Part shown: one piece after another, positions 1 through 12,231 of the stretch | How the letters are laid out: each line of letters starts with the position of its first letter | Position numbering within the stretch: the stretch's first letter is position 1 | Assembly: GCA_037953625.1 (NCBI GenBank) | Contig: CM075651.1 | Location: 105,525,001 to 105,589,000, forward strand | Length of the DNA: 64,000 nucleotides | Direction of reading: 5' to 3' | Source: Crotalaria pallida | Taxonomy: Eukaryota; Streptophyta; Magnoliopsida; Fabales; Fabaceae | Made by a program: the position numbers and the translations under genes | Notes under the pieces: generated by a model | Told to the model about the DNA's origin: nothing | Seen by the model: only the letters and a program-made list of their open reading frames with translations | The model's database searches: none

Positions 1-1661
1 CATTAGAATGATCCTAAACAATGCTTGAGTCCCCAACGGACGTAGAGGGTCTAGCATGAGTTCTTGGAGGTTCTAACAGGTGTAGAATGGTTAAGAGAAT
101 ATTCTAATGGCTTAGAATGGTCTAGGAATGTGTATTAGTACTTATAAGAACCATTAGAATGATCCTAAACATTGCTTGAATCCCCAAGGGACATAGAGGG
201 TGTAGCATGAGTCCTTGGAGGTTCTAACAGGTGTAGAATGGTTAAGAGATTATTCTAAAGGCTTAGAATGGTCTAGGAATGTGTATTAGGTCGTATAAGA
301 ACCATTAGAATGATCCTAAACAATGCTTGAGTCCCCAAGGGACGTAGAGGGTGTAACATGAGACCTTGGAGGTTCTAACAGGTGTAGAATGGTTAAGAGA
401 TTATTCTAAAGGCTTAGAATGGTCTAGGAATGTGTATTAGGTCGTATAAGAACCAATAGAATGATCCTAAACAATGCTTGAGTCCCCAAGGGACATAGAG
501 GGTGTAGCATGAGTCCTTGGAGGTTCTAACAAGTGTAGAATGGTTAAGAGAGTATTCTAAAGGCTTAGAATGGTCTAGGAATGTGTATTAGGACTTATAA
601 TAACCATTAGAATGATCATAAACATTGCATGGTACCCCAAGGGACGTAGAGGGTGTAGCATGAGACCTTGGAGGTTCTAACAAGTGTAGAATGGTTAAGA
701 GAGTATTCTAAAGGCTTAGAATGGTCTAGGAATGTGTATTAGGACTTATAAGAACCATTATAATGATCCTAAACAATACTTGAGTCCCCAAGGGACGTAG
801 AGGGTCTATCATGAGACCTAGGAGGTTCTAACAGGTGTAGAATGGTTAAGAGAGTATTCTAAAGGCTTAGAATTTTCTAGGAATGTGTATTAGGACTTAT
901 AATAACCATTAGAATGATCCTAAACATTGCTTGAGTCCCCAAGGGACGTAGAGGGTCTAGAATGAGTCCTTGGAGGTTCTAACACGTGTAGAATGGTTAA
1001 GAGAGTATTCTAAAGGCTTAGAATGGTCTAGGAATGTGTATTAGGACTTATAAGAACCATTAGAATGATCCTAAACAATGCTTGAGTCCCCAAGGGACGT
1101 AGAGGGTGTAGCATGAGTCCTTGGAGGTTCTAACAAGTGTAGAATGTTTAAGAGAGTATTCTAAAGGCTTAGAATGGTCTAGGAATGTGTATTAGGACTT
1201 ATAATAACAATTAGAATGATCCTAAACAATGCTTGAGTCCACAAGGGACGTAGAGGGTGTAGCATGAGTCCTTGGAGGTTCTAACAAGTGTAGAATGGTT
1301 AAGAAAGTATTCTAAAGGCTTATAATGTTCTAGGAATGTGTATTTGGACTTATAATAACCATTAGAATGATCCTAAACAATGCATGGTACCCCAAGGGAC
1401 GTAGAGGGTGTAGCATGAGTCCTTGGAGGTTCTAACAAGTGTACAATGGCTAAGAGAGTATTCTAAAGGCTTAGAATGGTCTAGGAATGTGTATTAGGTC
1501 GTATAAGAACCATTAGAATGATCCTAAGCAATGCTTGAGTCCCCAAGGGACATAAAGGGTGTAGCATGAGTCCTTGGAGGTTCTAACAAGTGTAGAATGG
1601 CTAAGAGAGTATTCTAAAGGCTTAGAATGGTCTAGGAATGTGTATTATTACTTTTAAGAAC
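1..1661. repeat. HOR copy 1, 11 monomers with rearrangement
   Basis: It begins with the CCCCAACGGA monomer at 1 and ends with the ATTATTACTTTT seam. It is the same length as the next HOR but not the same content. It has an extra third monomer (303-453; GTGTAACATGAGACC, GATTATTC) and a fourth starting CAATAGAATG. It lacks the separate GCATAAG tail monomer, which is fused into the last monomer at 1511-1661. The monomers at 756 and 907 are of the ATTATAATG and CTAGAATGAG types. Confidence 0.9.
1511..1661. repeat. hybrid monomer from unequal exchange
   Basis: The left part (CCTAAGCAATGC, GACATAAAGGG, GCATGAG) matches the tenth monomer of the next HOR (3021-3171). The right part (GGCTAAGAG and the ATTATTACTTTT seam) matches its eleventh (3172-3322). 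The switch lies between monomer positions 58 and 91, where the parents are identical. Confidence 0.8.
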
Positions 1662-3322
1662 CATTAGAATGATCCTAAACAATGCTTGAGTCCCCAACGG
1701 ACGTAGAGGGTCTAGCATGAGTTCTTGGAGGTTCTAACAGGTGTAGAATGGTTAAGAGAATATTCTAATGGCTTAGAATGGTCTAGGAATGTGTATTAGG
1801 ACTTATAAGAACCATTAGAATGATCCTAAACATTGCTTGAATCCCCAAGGGACATAGAGGGAGTAGCATGAGTCCTTGGAGGTTCTAACAGGTGTAGAAT
1901 GGTTAAGAGATTATTCTAAAGGCTTAGAATGGTCTAGGAATGTGTATTAGGTCGTATAAGAACCATTAGAATGATCCTAAACAATGCTTGAGTCCCCAAG
2001 GGACATAGAGGGTGTAGCATGAGTCCTTGGAGGTTCTAACAAGTGTAGAATGGTTAAGAGAGTATTCTAAAGGCTTAGAATGGTCTAGGAATGTGTATTA
2101 GGACTTATAATAACCATTAGAATGATCATAAACATTGCATGGTACCCCAAGGGACGTAGAGGGTGTAGCATGAGACCTTGGAGGTTCTAACAAGTGTAGA
2201 ATGGTTAAGAGAGTATTCTAAAGGCTTAGAATGGTCTAGGAATGTGTATTAGGACTTATAAGAACCATTATAATGATCCTAAACAATACTTGAGTCCCCA
2301 AGGGACGTAGAGGGTCTATCATGAGACCTAGGAGGTTCTAACAGGTGTAGAATGGTTAAGAGAGTATTCTAAAGGCTTAGAATTTTCTAGGAATGTGTAT
2401 TAGGACTTATAATAACCATTAGAATGATCCTAAACATTGCTTGAGTCCCCAAGGGACGTAGAGGGTCTAGAATGAGTCCTTGGAGGTTCTAACACGTGTA
2501 GAATGGTTAAGAGAGTATTCTAAAGGCTTAGAATGGTCTAGGAATGTGTATTAGGACTTATAAGAACCATTAGAATGATCCTAAACAATGCTTGAGTCCC
2601 CAAGGGACGTAGAGGGTGTAGCATGAGTCCTTGGAGGTTCTAACAAGTGTAGAATGTTTAAGAGAGTATTCTAAAGGCTTAGAATGGTCTAGGAATGTGT
2701 ATTAGGACTTATAATAACAATTAGAATGATCCTAAACAATGCTTGAGTCCACAAGGGACGTAGAGGGTGTAGCATGAGTCCTTGGAGGTTCTAACAAGTG
2801 TAGAATGGTTAAGAAAGTATTCTAAAGGCTTATAATGTTCTAGGAATGTGTATTTGGACTTATAATAACCATTAGAATGATCCTAAACAATGCATGGTAC
2901 CCCAAGGGACGTAGAGGGTGTAGCATGAGTCCTTGGAGGTTCTAACAAGTGTACAATGGCTAAGAGAGTATTCTAAAGGCTTAGAATGGTCTAGGAATGT
3001 GTATTAGGTCGTATAAGAACCATTAGAATGATCCTAAGCAATGCTTGAGTCCCCAAGGGACATAAAGGGTGTAGCATGAGTCCTTGGAGGTTCTAACAAG
3101 TGTAGAATGGTTAAGAGAGTATTCTAAAGGCTTAGAATGGTCTAGGAATGTGTATTAGGACTTATAATAACCATTAGAATGATCCTAAACAATGCATGGT
3201 ACCCCAAGGGACGTAGAGGGTGTAGCATAAGTCCTTGGAGGTTCTAACAAGTGTAGAATGGCTAAGAGAGTATTCTAAAGGCTTAGAATGGTCTAGGAAT
3301 GTGTATTATTACTTTTAAGAAC
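1662..3322. repeat. HOR copy 2, standard 11-mer (1661 bp)
   Basis: Eleven monomers in this order of markers: CCCCAACGGA; ATTGCTTGAATCC; GACATAGAGGG; CATAAACATTGCATGG; ATTATAATG with CTATCATGAG; CTAGAATGAG with AACACGTG; GAATGTTTAAG; CAATTAG with GTCCACAAGG; GCATGGTACC with GTACAATGG; CCTAAGCAATGC with ACATAAAGG; GCATAAG ending in the seam. The fifth monomer has the private change GAATTTTCTAGG. I noticed no difference from the copy at 8155-9815. Confidence 0.93.
2568..3171. repeat. 604-bp four-monomer cassette, single copy
   Basis: Four consecutive monomer types: GAATGTTTAAG, CAATTAG with GTCCACAAGG, GCATGGTACC with GGCTAAG, and CCTAAGCAATGC. This group is the unit that is repeated two, three or more times in longer HORs. 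In the 11-mer it occurs once, between the six-monomer head and the one-monomer tail. Confidence 0.85.
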
Positions 3323-5738
3323 CATTAGAATGATCCTAAACAATGCTTGAGTCCCCAACGGACGTAGAGGGTCTAGCATGAGTTCTTGGAGGTTCTAACA
3401 GGTGTAGAATGGTTAAGAGAATATTCTAATGGCTTAGAATGGTCTAGGAATGTGTATTAGGACTTATAAGAACCATTAGAATGATCCTAAACATTGCTTG
3501 AATCCCCAAGGGACATAGAGGGAGTAGCATGAGTCCTTGGAGGTTCTAACAGGTGTAGAATGGTTAAGAGATTATTCTAAAGGCTTAGAATGGTCTAGGA
3601 ATGTGTATTAGGTCGTATAAGAACCATTAGAATGATCCTAAACAATGCTTGAGTCCCCAAGGGACATAGAGGGTGTAGCATGAGTCCTTGGAGGTTCTAA
3701 CAAGTGTAGAATGGTTAAGAGAGTATTCTAAAGGCTTAGAATGGTCTAGGAATGTGTATTAGGACTTATAATAACCATTAGAATGATCATAAACATTGCA
3801 TGGTACCCCAAGGGACGTAGAGGGTGTAGCATGAGACCTTGGAGGTTCTAACAAGTGTAGAATGGTTAAGAGAGTATTCTAAAGGCTTAGAATGGTCTAG
3901 GAATGTGTATTAGGACTTATAAGAACCATTATAATGATCCTAAACAATACTTGAGTCCCCAAGGGACGTAAAGGGTCTATCATGAGACCTAGGAGGTTCT
4001 AACAGGTGTAGAATGGTTAAGAGAGTATTCTAAAGGCTTAGAATGGTCTAGGAATGTGTATTAGGACTTATAATAACCATTAGAATGATCCTAAACATTG
4101 CTTGAGTCCCCAAGGGACGTAGAGGGTCTAGAATGAGTCCTTGGAGGTTCTAACACGTGTAGAATGGTTAAGAGAGTATTCTGAAGGCTTAGAATGGTCT
4201 AGGAATGTGTATTAGGACTTATAAGAACCATTAGAATGATCCTAAACAATGCTTGAGTCCCCAAGGGACGTAGAGGGTGTAACATGAGTCCTTGGAGGTT
4301 CTAACAAGTGTAGAATGGTTAAGAGAGTATTCTAAAGGCTTAGAATGGTCTAGGAATGTGTATTAGGACTTATAAGAACCATTAGAATGATCCTAAACAA
4401 TGCTTGAGTCCCCAAGAGACGTAGAGGGTGTAGCATGAGTCCTTGGAGGTTCTAACAAGTGTAGAATGTTTAAGAGAGTATTCTAAAGGCTTAGAATGGT
4501 CTAGGAATGTGTATTAGGACTTATAATAACAATTAGAATGATCCTAAACAATGCTTGAGTCCACAAGGGACGTAGAGGGTGTAGCATGAGTCCTTGGAGG
4601 TTCTAACAAGTGTAGAATGGTTAAGAAAGTATTCTAAAGGCTTATAATGTTCTAGGAATGTGTATTTGGACTTATAATAACCATTAGAATGATCCTAAAC
4701 AGTGCATGGTACCCCAAGGGACGTAGAGGGTGTAGCATGAGTCCTTGGAGGTTCTAACAAGTGTAGAATGGCTAAGAGAGTATTCTAAAGGCTTAGAATG
4801 GTCTAGGAATGTGTATTAGGTCGTATAAGAACCATTAGAATGATCCTAAGCAATGCTTGAGTCCCCAAGGGACATAGAGGGTGTAGCATGAGTCCTTGGA
4901 GGTTCTAACACGTGTAGAATGGTTAAGAGAGTATTCTAAAGGCTTAGAATGGTCTAGGAATGTGTATTAGGACTTATAAGAACCATTAGAATGATCCTAA
5001 ACAATGCTTGAGTCCCCAAGGGACGTTGAGGGTGTAGCATGAGTCCTTGGAGGTTCTAACAAGTGTAGAATGTTTAAGAGAGTATTCTAAAGGCTTAGAA
5101 TGGTCTAGGAATGTGTATTAGGACTTATAATAACAATTAGAATGATCCTAAACAATGCTTGAGTCCACAAGGGACGTAGAGGGTGTAGCATGAGTCCTTG
5201 GAGGTTCTAACAAGTGTAGAATGGTTAAGAAAGTATTCTAAAGGCTTATAATGTTCTAGGAATGTGTATTTGGACTTATAATAACCATTAGAATGATCCT
5301 AAACAATGCATGGTACCCCAAGGGACGTAGAGGGTGTAGCATGAGTCCTTGGAGGTTCTAACAAGTGTACAATGGCTAAGAGAGTATTCTAAAGGCTTAG
5401 AATGGTCTAGGAATGTGTATTAGGTCGTATAAGAACCATTAGAATGATCCTAAGCAATGCTTGAGTCCCCAAGGGACATAAAGGGTGTAGCATGAGTCCT
5501 TGGAGGTTCTAACAAGTGTAGAATGGTTAAGAGAGTATTCTAAAGGCTTAGAATGGTCTAGGAATGTGTATTAGGACTTATAATAACCATTAGAATGATC
5601 CTAAACAATGCATGGTACCCCAAGGGACGTAGAGGGTGTAGCATAAGTCCTTGGAGGTTCTAACAAGTGTAGAATGGCTAAGAGAGTATTCTAAAGGCTT
5701 AGAATGGTCTAGGAATGTGTATTATTACTTTTAAGAAC
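3323..5738. repeat. HOR copy 3, 16-mer (2416 bp)
   Basis: A seven-monomer head, two 604-bp cassettes (4380-4983 and 4984-5587) and the GCATAAG tail monomer. Compared with the 11-mer it has an extra head monomer (GTGTAACATGAG, 4229-4379), GACGTAAAGG in the fifth monomer and TTCTGAAGG in the sixth. The first cassette carries CAGTGCATGG and AACACGTG; the second carries GACGTTGAGG and GTACAATGG, so the cassettes can be told apart. Confidence 0.92.
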
Positions 5739-7399
5739 CATTAGAATGATCCTAAACAATGCTTGAGTCCCCAACGGACGTAGAGGGTCTAGCATGAGTT
5801 CTTGGAGGTTCTAACAGGTGTAGAATGGTTAAGAGAATATTCTAATGGCTTAGAATGGTCTAGGAATGTGTATTAGGACTTATAAGAACCATTAGAATGA
5901 TCCTAAACATTGCTTGAATCCCCAAGGGACATAGAGGGAGTAGCATGAGTCCTTGGAGGTTCTAACAGGTGTAGAATGGTTAAGAGATTATTCTAAAGGC
6001 TTAGAATGGTCTAGGAATGTGTATTAGGTCGTATAAGAACCATTAGAATGATCCTAAACAATGCTTGAGTCCCCAAGGGACATAGAGGGTGTAGCATGAG
6101 TCCTTGGAGGTTCTAACAAGTGTAGAATGGTTAAGAGAGTATTCTAAAGGCTTAGAATGGTCTAGGAATGTGTATTAGGACTTATAATAACCATTAGAAT
6201 GATCATAAACATTGCATGGTACCCCAAGGGACGTAGAGGGTGTAGCATGAGACCTTGGAGGTTCTAACAAGTGTAGAATGGTTAAGAGAGTATTCTAAAG
6301 GCTTAGAATGGTCTAGGAATGTGTATTAGGACTTATAAGAACCATTATAATGATCCTAAACAATACTTGAGTCCCCAAGGGACGTAAAGGGTCTATCATG
6401 AGACCTAGGAGGTTCTAACAAGTGTAGAATGGTTAAGAGAGTATTCTAAAGGCTTAGAATGGTCTAGGAATGTGTATTAGGACTTATAATAACCATTAGA
6501 ATGATCCTAAACATTGCTTGAGTCCCCAAGGGACGTAGAGGGTCTAGAATGAGTCCTTGGAGGTTCTAACACGTGTAGAATGGTTAAGAGAGTATTCTGA
6601 AGGCTTAGAATGGTCTAGGAATGTGTATTAGGACTTATAAGAACCATTAGAATGATCCTAAACAATGCTTGAGTCCCCAAGGGACGTAGAGGGTGTAACA
6701 TGAGTCCTTGGAGGTTCTAACAAGTGTAGAATGGTTAAGAGAGTATTCTAAAGGCTTAGAATGGTCTAGGAATGTGTATTAGGACTTATAAGAACCATTA
6801 GAATGATCCTAAACAATGCTTGAGTCCCCAAGGGACGTAGAGGGTGTAGCATGAGTCCTTGGAGGTTCTAACAAGTGTAGAATGTTTAAGAGAGTATTCT
6901 AAAGGCTTAGAATGGTCTAGGAATGTGTATTAGGACTTATAATAACAATTAGAATAATCCTAAACAATGCTTGAGTCCACAAGGGACGTAGAGGGTGTAG
7001 CATGAGTCCTTGGAGGTTCTAACAAGTGTAGAATGGTTAAGAAAGTATTCTAAAGGCTTATAATGTTCTAGGAATGTGTATTTGGACTTATAATAACCAT
7101 TAGAATGATCCTAAACAGTGCATGGTACCCCAAGGGACGTAGAGGGTGTAGCATGAGTCCTTGGAGGTTCTAACAAGTGTAGAATGGCTAAGAGAGTATT
7201 CTAAAGGCTTAGAATGGTCTAGGAATGTGTATTAGGTCGTATAAGAACCATTAGAATGATCCTAAGCAATGCTTGAGTCCCCAAGGGACATAGAGGGTGT
7301 AGCATGAGTCCTTGGAGGTTCTAACACGTGTAGAATGGTTAAGAGAGTATTCTAAAGGCTTAGAATGGTCTAGGAATGTGTATTAGGACTTATAAGAAC

Positions 7400-8154
7400 C
7401 ATTATAATGATCCTAAACAATACTTGAGTCCCCAAGGGACGTAGAGGGTCTATCATGAGACCTAGGAGGTTCTAACAGGTGTAGAATGGTTAAGAGAGTA
7501 TTCTAAAGGCTTAGAATTTTCTAGGAATGTGTATTAGGACTTATAATAACCATTAGAATGATCCTAAACATTGCTTGAGTCCCCAAGGGACGTAGAGGGT
7601 CTAGAATGAGTCCTTGGAGGTTCTAACACGTGTAGAATGGTTAAGAGAGTATTCTAAAGGCTTAGAATGGTCTAGGAATGTGTATTAGGACTTATAAGAA
7701 CCATTAGAATGATCCTAAACAATGCTTGAGTCCCCAAGGGACGTAGAGGGTGTAGCATGAGTCCTTGGAGGTTCTAACAAGTGTACAATGGCTAAGAGAG
7801 TATTCTAAAGGCTTAGAATGGTCTAGGAATGTGTATTAGGTCGTATAAGAACCATTAGAATGATCCTAAGCAATGCTTGAGTCCCCAAGGGACATAAAGG
7901 GTGTAGCATGAGTCCTTGGAGGTTCTAACAAGTGTAGAATGGTTAAGAGAGTATTCTAAAGGCTTAGAATGGTCTAGGAATGTGTATTAGGACTTATAAT
8001 AACCATTAGAATGATCCTAAACAATGCATGGTACCCCAAGGGACGTAGAGGGTGTAGCATAAGTCCTTGGAGGTTCTAACAAGTGTAGAATGGCTAAGAG
8101 AGTATTCTAAAGGCTTAGAATGGTCTAGGAATGTGTATTATTACTTTTAAGAAC
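7400..8154. repeat. 11-mer-derived segment inside HOR copy 4
   Basis: Monomers at 7400 (ATTATAATG, CTATCATGAG, GAATTTTCTAGG), 7551 (CTAGAATGAG, AACACGTG), 7702 (hybrid), 7853 (ACATAAAGG) and 8004 (GCATAAG). The first two repeat types already present at 6343-6644 of the same HOR, so they were joined by exchange with an 11-mer. Confidence 0.82.
7702..7852. repeat. hybrid monomer
   Basis: The left part (AATGCTTGAG, GACGTAGAGGGTGTAGCATG) matches the first cassette monomer. The right part (GTGTACAATGGCTAAG and GGTCGTATAAG) matches the third. The intervening CAATTAG and the rest of the third monomer are missing, as expected from an out-of-register exchange that removes two monomers. Confidence 0.78.
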
Positions 8155-9815
8155 CATTAGAATGATCCTAAACAATGCTTGAGTCCCCAACGGACGTAGA
8201 GGGTCTAGCATGAGTTCTTGGAGGTTCTAACAGGTGTAGAATGGTTAAGAGAATATTCTAATGGCTTAGAATGGTCTAGGAATGTGTATTAGGACTTATA
8301 AGAACCATTAGAATGATCCTAAACATTGCTTGAATCCCCAAGGGACATAGAGGGAGTAGCATGAGTCCTTGGAGGTTCTAACAGGTGTAGAATGGTTAAG
8401 AGATTATTCTAAAGGCTTAGAATGGTCTAGGAATGTGTATTAGGTCGTATAAGAACCATTAGAATGATCCTAAACAATGCTTGAGTCCCCAAGGGACATA
8501 GAGGGTGTAGCATGAGTCCTTGGAGGTTCTAACAAGTGTAGAATGGTTAAGAGAGTATTCTAAAGGCTTAGAATGGTCTAGGAATGTGTATTAGGACTTA
8601 TAATAACCATTAGAATGATCATAAACATTGCATGGTACCCCAAGGGACGTAGAGGGTGTAGCATGAGACCTTGGAGGTTCTAACAAGTGTAGAATGGTTA
8701 AGAGAGTATTCTAAAGGCTTAGAATGGTCTAGGAATGTGTATTAGGACTTATAAGAACCATTATAATGATCCTAAACAATACTTGAGTCCCCAAGGGACG
8801 TAGAGGGTCTATCATGAGACCTAGGAGGTTCTAACAGGTGTAGAATGGTTAAGAGAGTATTCTAAAGGCTTAGAATTTTCTAGGAATGTGTATTAGGACT
8901 TATAATAACCATTAGAATGATCCTAAACATTGCTTGAGTCCCCAAGGGACGTAGAGGGTCTAGAATGAGTCCTTGGAGGTTCTAACACGTGTAGAATGGT
9001 TAAGAGAGTATTCTAAAGGCTTAGAATGGTCTAGGAATGTGTATTAGGACTTATAAGAACCATTAGAATGATCCTAAACAATGCTTGAGTCCCCAAGGGA
9101 CGTAGAGGGTGTAGCATGAGTCCTTGGAGGTTCTAACAAGTGTAGAATGTTTAAGAGAGTATTCTAAAGGCTTAGAATGGTCTAGGAATGTGTATTAGGA
9201 CTTATAATAACAATTAGAATGATCCTAAACAATGCTTGAGTCCACAAGGGACGTAGAGGGTGTAGCATGAGTCCTTGGAGGTTCTAACAAGTGTAGAATG
9301 GTTAAGAAAGTATTCTAAAGGCTTATAATGTTCTAGGAATGTGTATTTGGACTTATAATAACCATTAGAATGATCCTAAACAATGCATGGTACCCCAAGG
9401 GACGTAGAGGGTGTAGCATGAGTCCTTGGAGGTTCTAACAAGTGTACAATGGCTAAGAGAGTATTCTAAAGGCTTAGAATGGTCTAGGAATGTGTATTAG
9501 GTCGTATAAGAACCATTAGAATGATCCTAAGCAATGCTTGAGTCCCCAAGGGACATAAAGGGTGTAGCATGAGTCCTTGGAGGTTCTAACAAGTGTAGAA
9601 TGGTTAAGAGAGTATTCTAAAGGCTTAGAATGGTCTAGGAATGTGTATTAGGACTTATAATAACCATTAGAATGATCCTAAACAATGCATGGTACCCCAA
9701 GGGACGTAGAGGGTGTAGCATAAGTCCTTGGAGGTTCTAACAAGTGTAGAATGGCTAAGAGAGTATTCTAAAGGCTTAGAATGGTCTAGGAATGTGTATT
9801 ATTACTTTTAAGAAC
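8155..9815. repeat. HOR copy 5, standard 11-mer (1661 bp)
   Basis: Same monomer order and private variants as 1662-3322, including GAATTTTCTAGG and GTACAATGG, at an offset of 6493 bp (43 monomers). This indicates that longer and shorter HORs are interspersed rather than grouped. Confidence 0.92.
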
Positions 9816-12231
9816 CATTAGAATGATCCTAAACAATGCTTGAGTCCCCAACGGACGTAGAGGGTCTAGCATGAGTTCTTGGAGGTTCTAACAGGTGTAG
9901 AATGGTTAAGAGAATATTCTAATGGCTTAGAATGGTCTAGGAATGTGTATTAGGACTTATAAGAACCATTAGAATGATCCTAAACATTGCTTGAATCCCC
10001 AAGGGACATAGAGGGAGTAGCATGAGTCCTTGGAGGTTCTAACAGGTGTAGAATGGTTAAGAGATTATTCTAAAGGCTTAGAATGGTCTAGGAATGTGTA
10101 TTAGGTCGTATAAGAACCATTAGAATGATCCTAAACAATGCTTGAGTCCCCAAGGGACATAGAGGGTGTAGCATGAGTCCTTGGAGGTTCTAACAAGTGT
10201 AGAATGGTTAAGAGAGTATTCTAAAGGCTTAGAATGGTCTAGGAATGTGTATTAGGACTTATAATAACCATTAGAATGATCATAAACATTGCATGGTACC
10301 CCAAGGGACGTAGAGGGTGTAGCATGAGACCTTGGAGGTTCTAACAAGTGTAGAATGGTTAAGAGAGTATTCTAAAGGCTTAGAATGGTCTAGGAATGTG
10401 TATTAGGACTTATAAGAACCATTATAATGATCCTAAACAATACTTGAGTCCCCAAGGGACGTAAAGGGTCTATCATGAGACCTAGGAGGTTCTAACAGGT
10501 GTAGAATGGTTAAGAGAGTATTCTAAAGGCTTAGAATGGTCTAGGAATGTGTATTAGGACTTATAATAACCATTAGAATGATCCTAAACATTGCTTGAGT
10601 CCCCAAGGGACGTAGAGGGTCTAGAATGAGTCCTTGGAGGTTCTAACACGTGTAGAATGGTTAAGAGAGTATTCTGAAGGCTTAGAATGGTCTAGGAATG
10701 TGTATTAGGACTTATAAGAACCATTAGAATGATCCTAAACAATGCTTGAGTCCCCAAGGGACGTAGAGGGTGTAACATGAGTCCTTGGAGGTTCTAACAA
10801 GTGTAGAATGGTTAAGAGAGTATTCTAAAGGCTTAGAATGGTCTAGGAATGTGTATTAGGACTTATAAGAACCATTAGAATGATCCTAAACAATGCTTGA
10901 GTCCCCAAGAGACGTAGAGGGTGTAGCATGAGTCCTTGGAGGTTCTAACAAGTGTAGAATGTTTAAGAGAGTATTCTAAAGGCTTAGAATGGTCTAGGAA
11001 TGTGTATTAGGACTTATAATAACAATTAGAATGATCCTAAACAATGCTTGAGTCCACAAGGGACGTAGAGGGTGTAGCATGAGTCCTTGGAGGTTCTAAC
11101 AAGTGTAGAATGGTTAAGAAAGTATTCTAAAGGCTTATAATGTTCTAGGAATGTGTATTTGGACTTATAATAACCATTAGAATGATCCTAAACAGTGCAT
11201 GGTACCCCAAGGGACGTAGAGGGTGTAGCATGAGTCCTTGGAGGTTCTAACAAGTGTAGAATGGCTAAGAGAGTATTCTAAAGGCTTAGAATGGTCTAGG
11301 AATGTGTATTAGGTCGTATAAGAACCATTAGAATGATCCTAAGCAATGCTTGAGTCCCCAAGGGACATAGAGGGTGTAGCATGAGTCCTTGGAGGTTCTA
11401 ACACGTGTAGAATGGTTAAGAGAGTATTCTAAAGGCTTAGAATGGTCTAGGAATGTGTATTAGGACTTATAAGAACCATTAGAATGATCCTAAACAATGC
11501 TTGAGTCCCCAAGGGACGTTGAGGGTGTAGCATGAGTCCTTGGAGGTTCTAACAAGTGTAGAATGTTTAAGAGAGTATTCTAAAGGCTTAGAATGGTCTA
11601 GGAATGTGTATTAGGACTTCTAATAACAATTAGAATGATCCTAAACAATGCTTGAGTCCACAAGGGACGTAGAGGGTGTAGCATGAGTCCTTGGAGGTTC
11701 TAACAAGTGTAGAATGGTTAAGAAAGTATTCTAAAGGCTTATAATGTTCTAGGAATGTGTATTTGGACTTATAATAACCATTAGAATGATCCTAAACAAT
11801 GCATGGTACCCCAAGGGACGTAGAGGGTGTAGCATGAGTCCTTGGAGGTTCTAACAAGTGTACAATGGCTAAGAGAGTATTCTAAAGGCTTAGAATGGTC
11901 TAGGAATGTGTATTAGGTCGTATAAGAACCATTAGAATGATCCTAAGCAATGCTTGAGTCCCCAAGGGACATAAAGGGTGTAGCATGAGTCCTTGGAGGT
12001 TCTAACAAGTGTAGAATGGTTAAGAGAGTATTCTAAAGGCTTAGAATGGTCTAGGAATGTGTATTAGGACTTATAATAACCATTAGAATGATCCTAAACA
12101 ATGCATGGTACCCCAAGGGACGTAGAGGGTGTAGCATAAGTCCTTGGAGGTTCTAACAAGTGTAGAATGGCTAAGAGAGTATTCTAAAGGCTTAGAATGG
12201 TCTAGGAATGTGTATTATTACTTTTAAGAAC
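9816..12231. repeat. HOR copy 6, 16-mer (2416 bp)
   Basis: Matches the 16-mer at 3323-5738 in monomer order and markers (GTAAAGG, TTCTGAAGG, CCAAGAGACG, CAGTGCATGG, GACGTTGAGG, GTACAATGG). One private difference seen is GGACTTCTAATAAC near 11616. Confidence 0.92.

Larger units (their letters stand above)
5739..8154. repeat. HOR copy 4, chimeric 16-mer (2416 bp)
   Basis: The first eleven monomers (5739-7399) match the standard 16-mer through its first cassette. The rest (7400-8154) returns to monomer types five and six of the 11-mer, including the GAATTTTCTAGG change that only 11-mers carry, then a hybrid monomer and the 11-mer ending. Its length equals a normal 16-mer, but the monomer order differs. 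Confidence 0.88.

Noticed and set aside
5739..8154. Simple extra copy of the standard 16-mer
   Set aside because: The length agrees, but the last five monomers follow the 11-mer order and variants, so it is described as a chimera.
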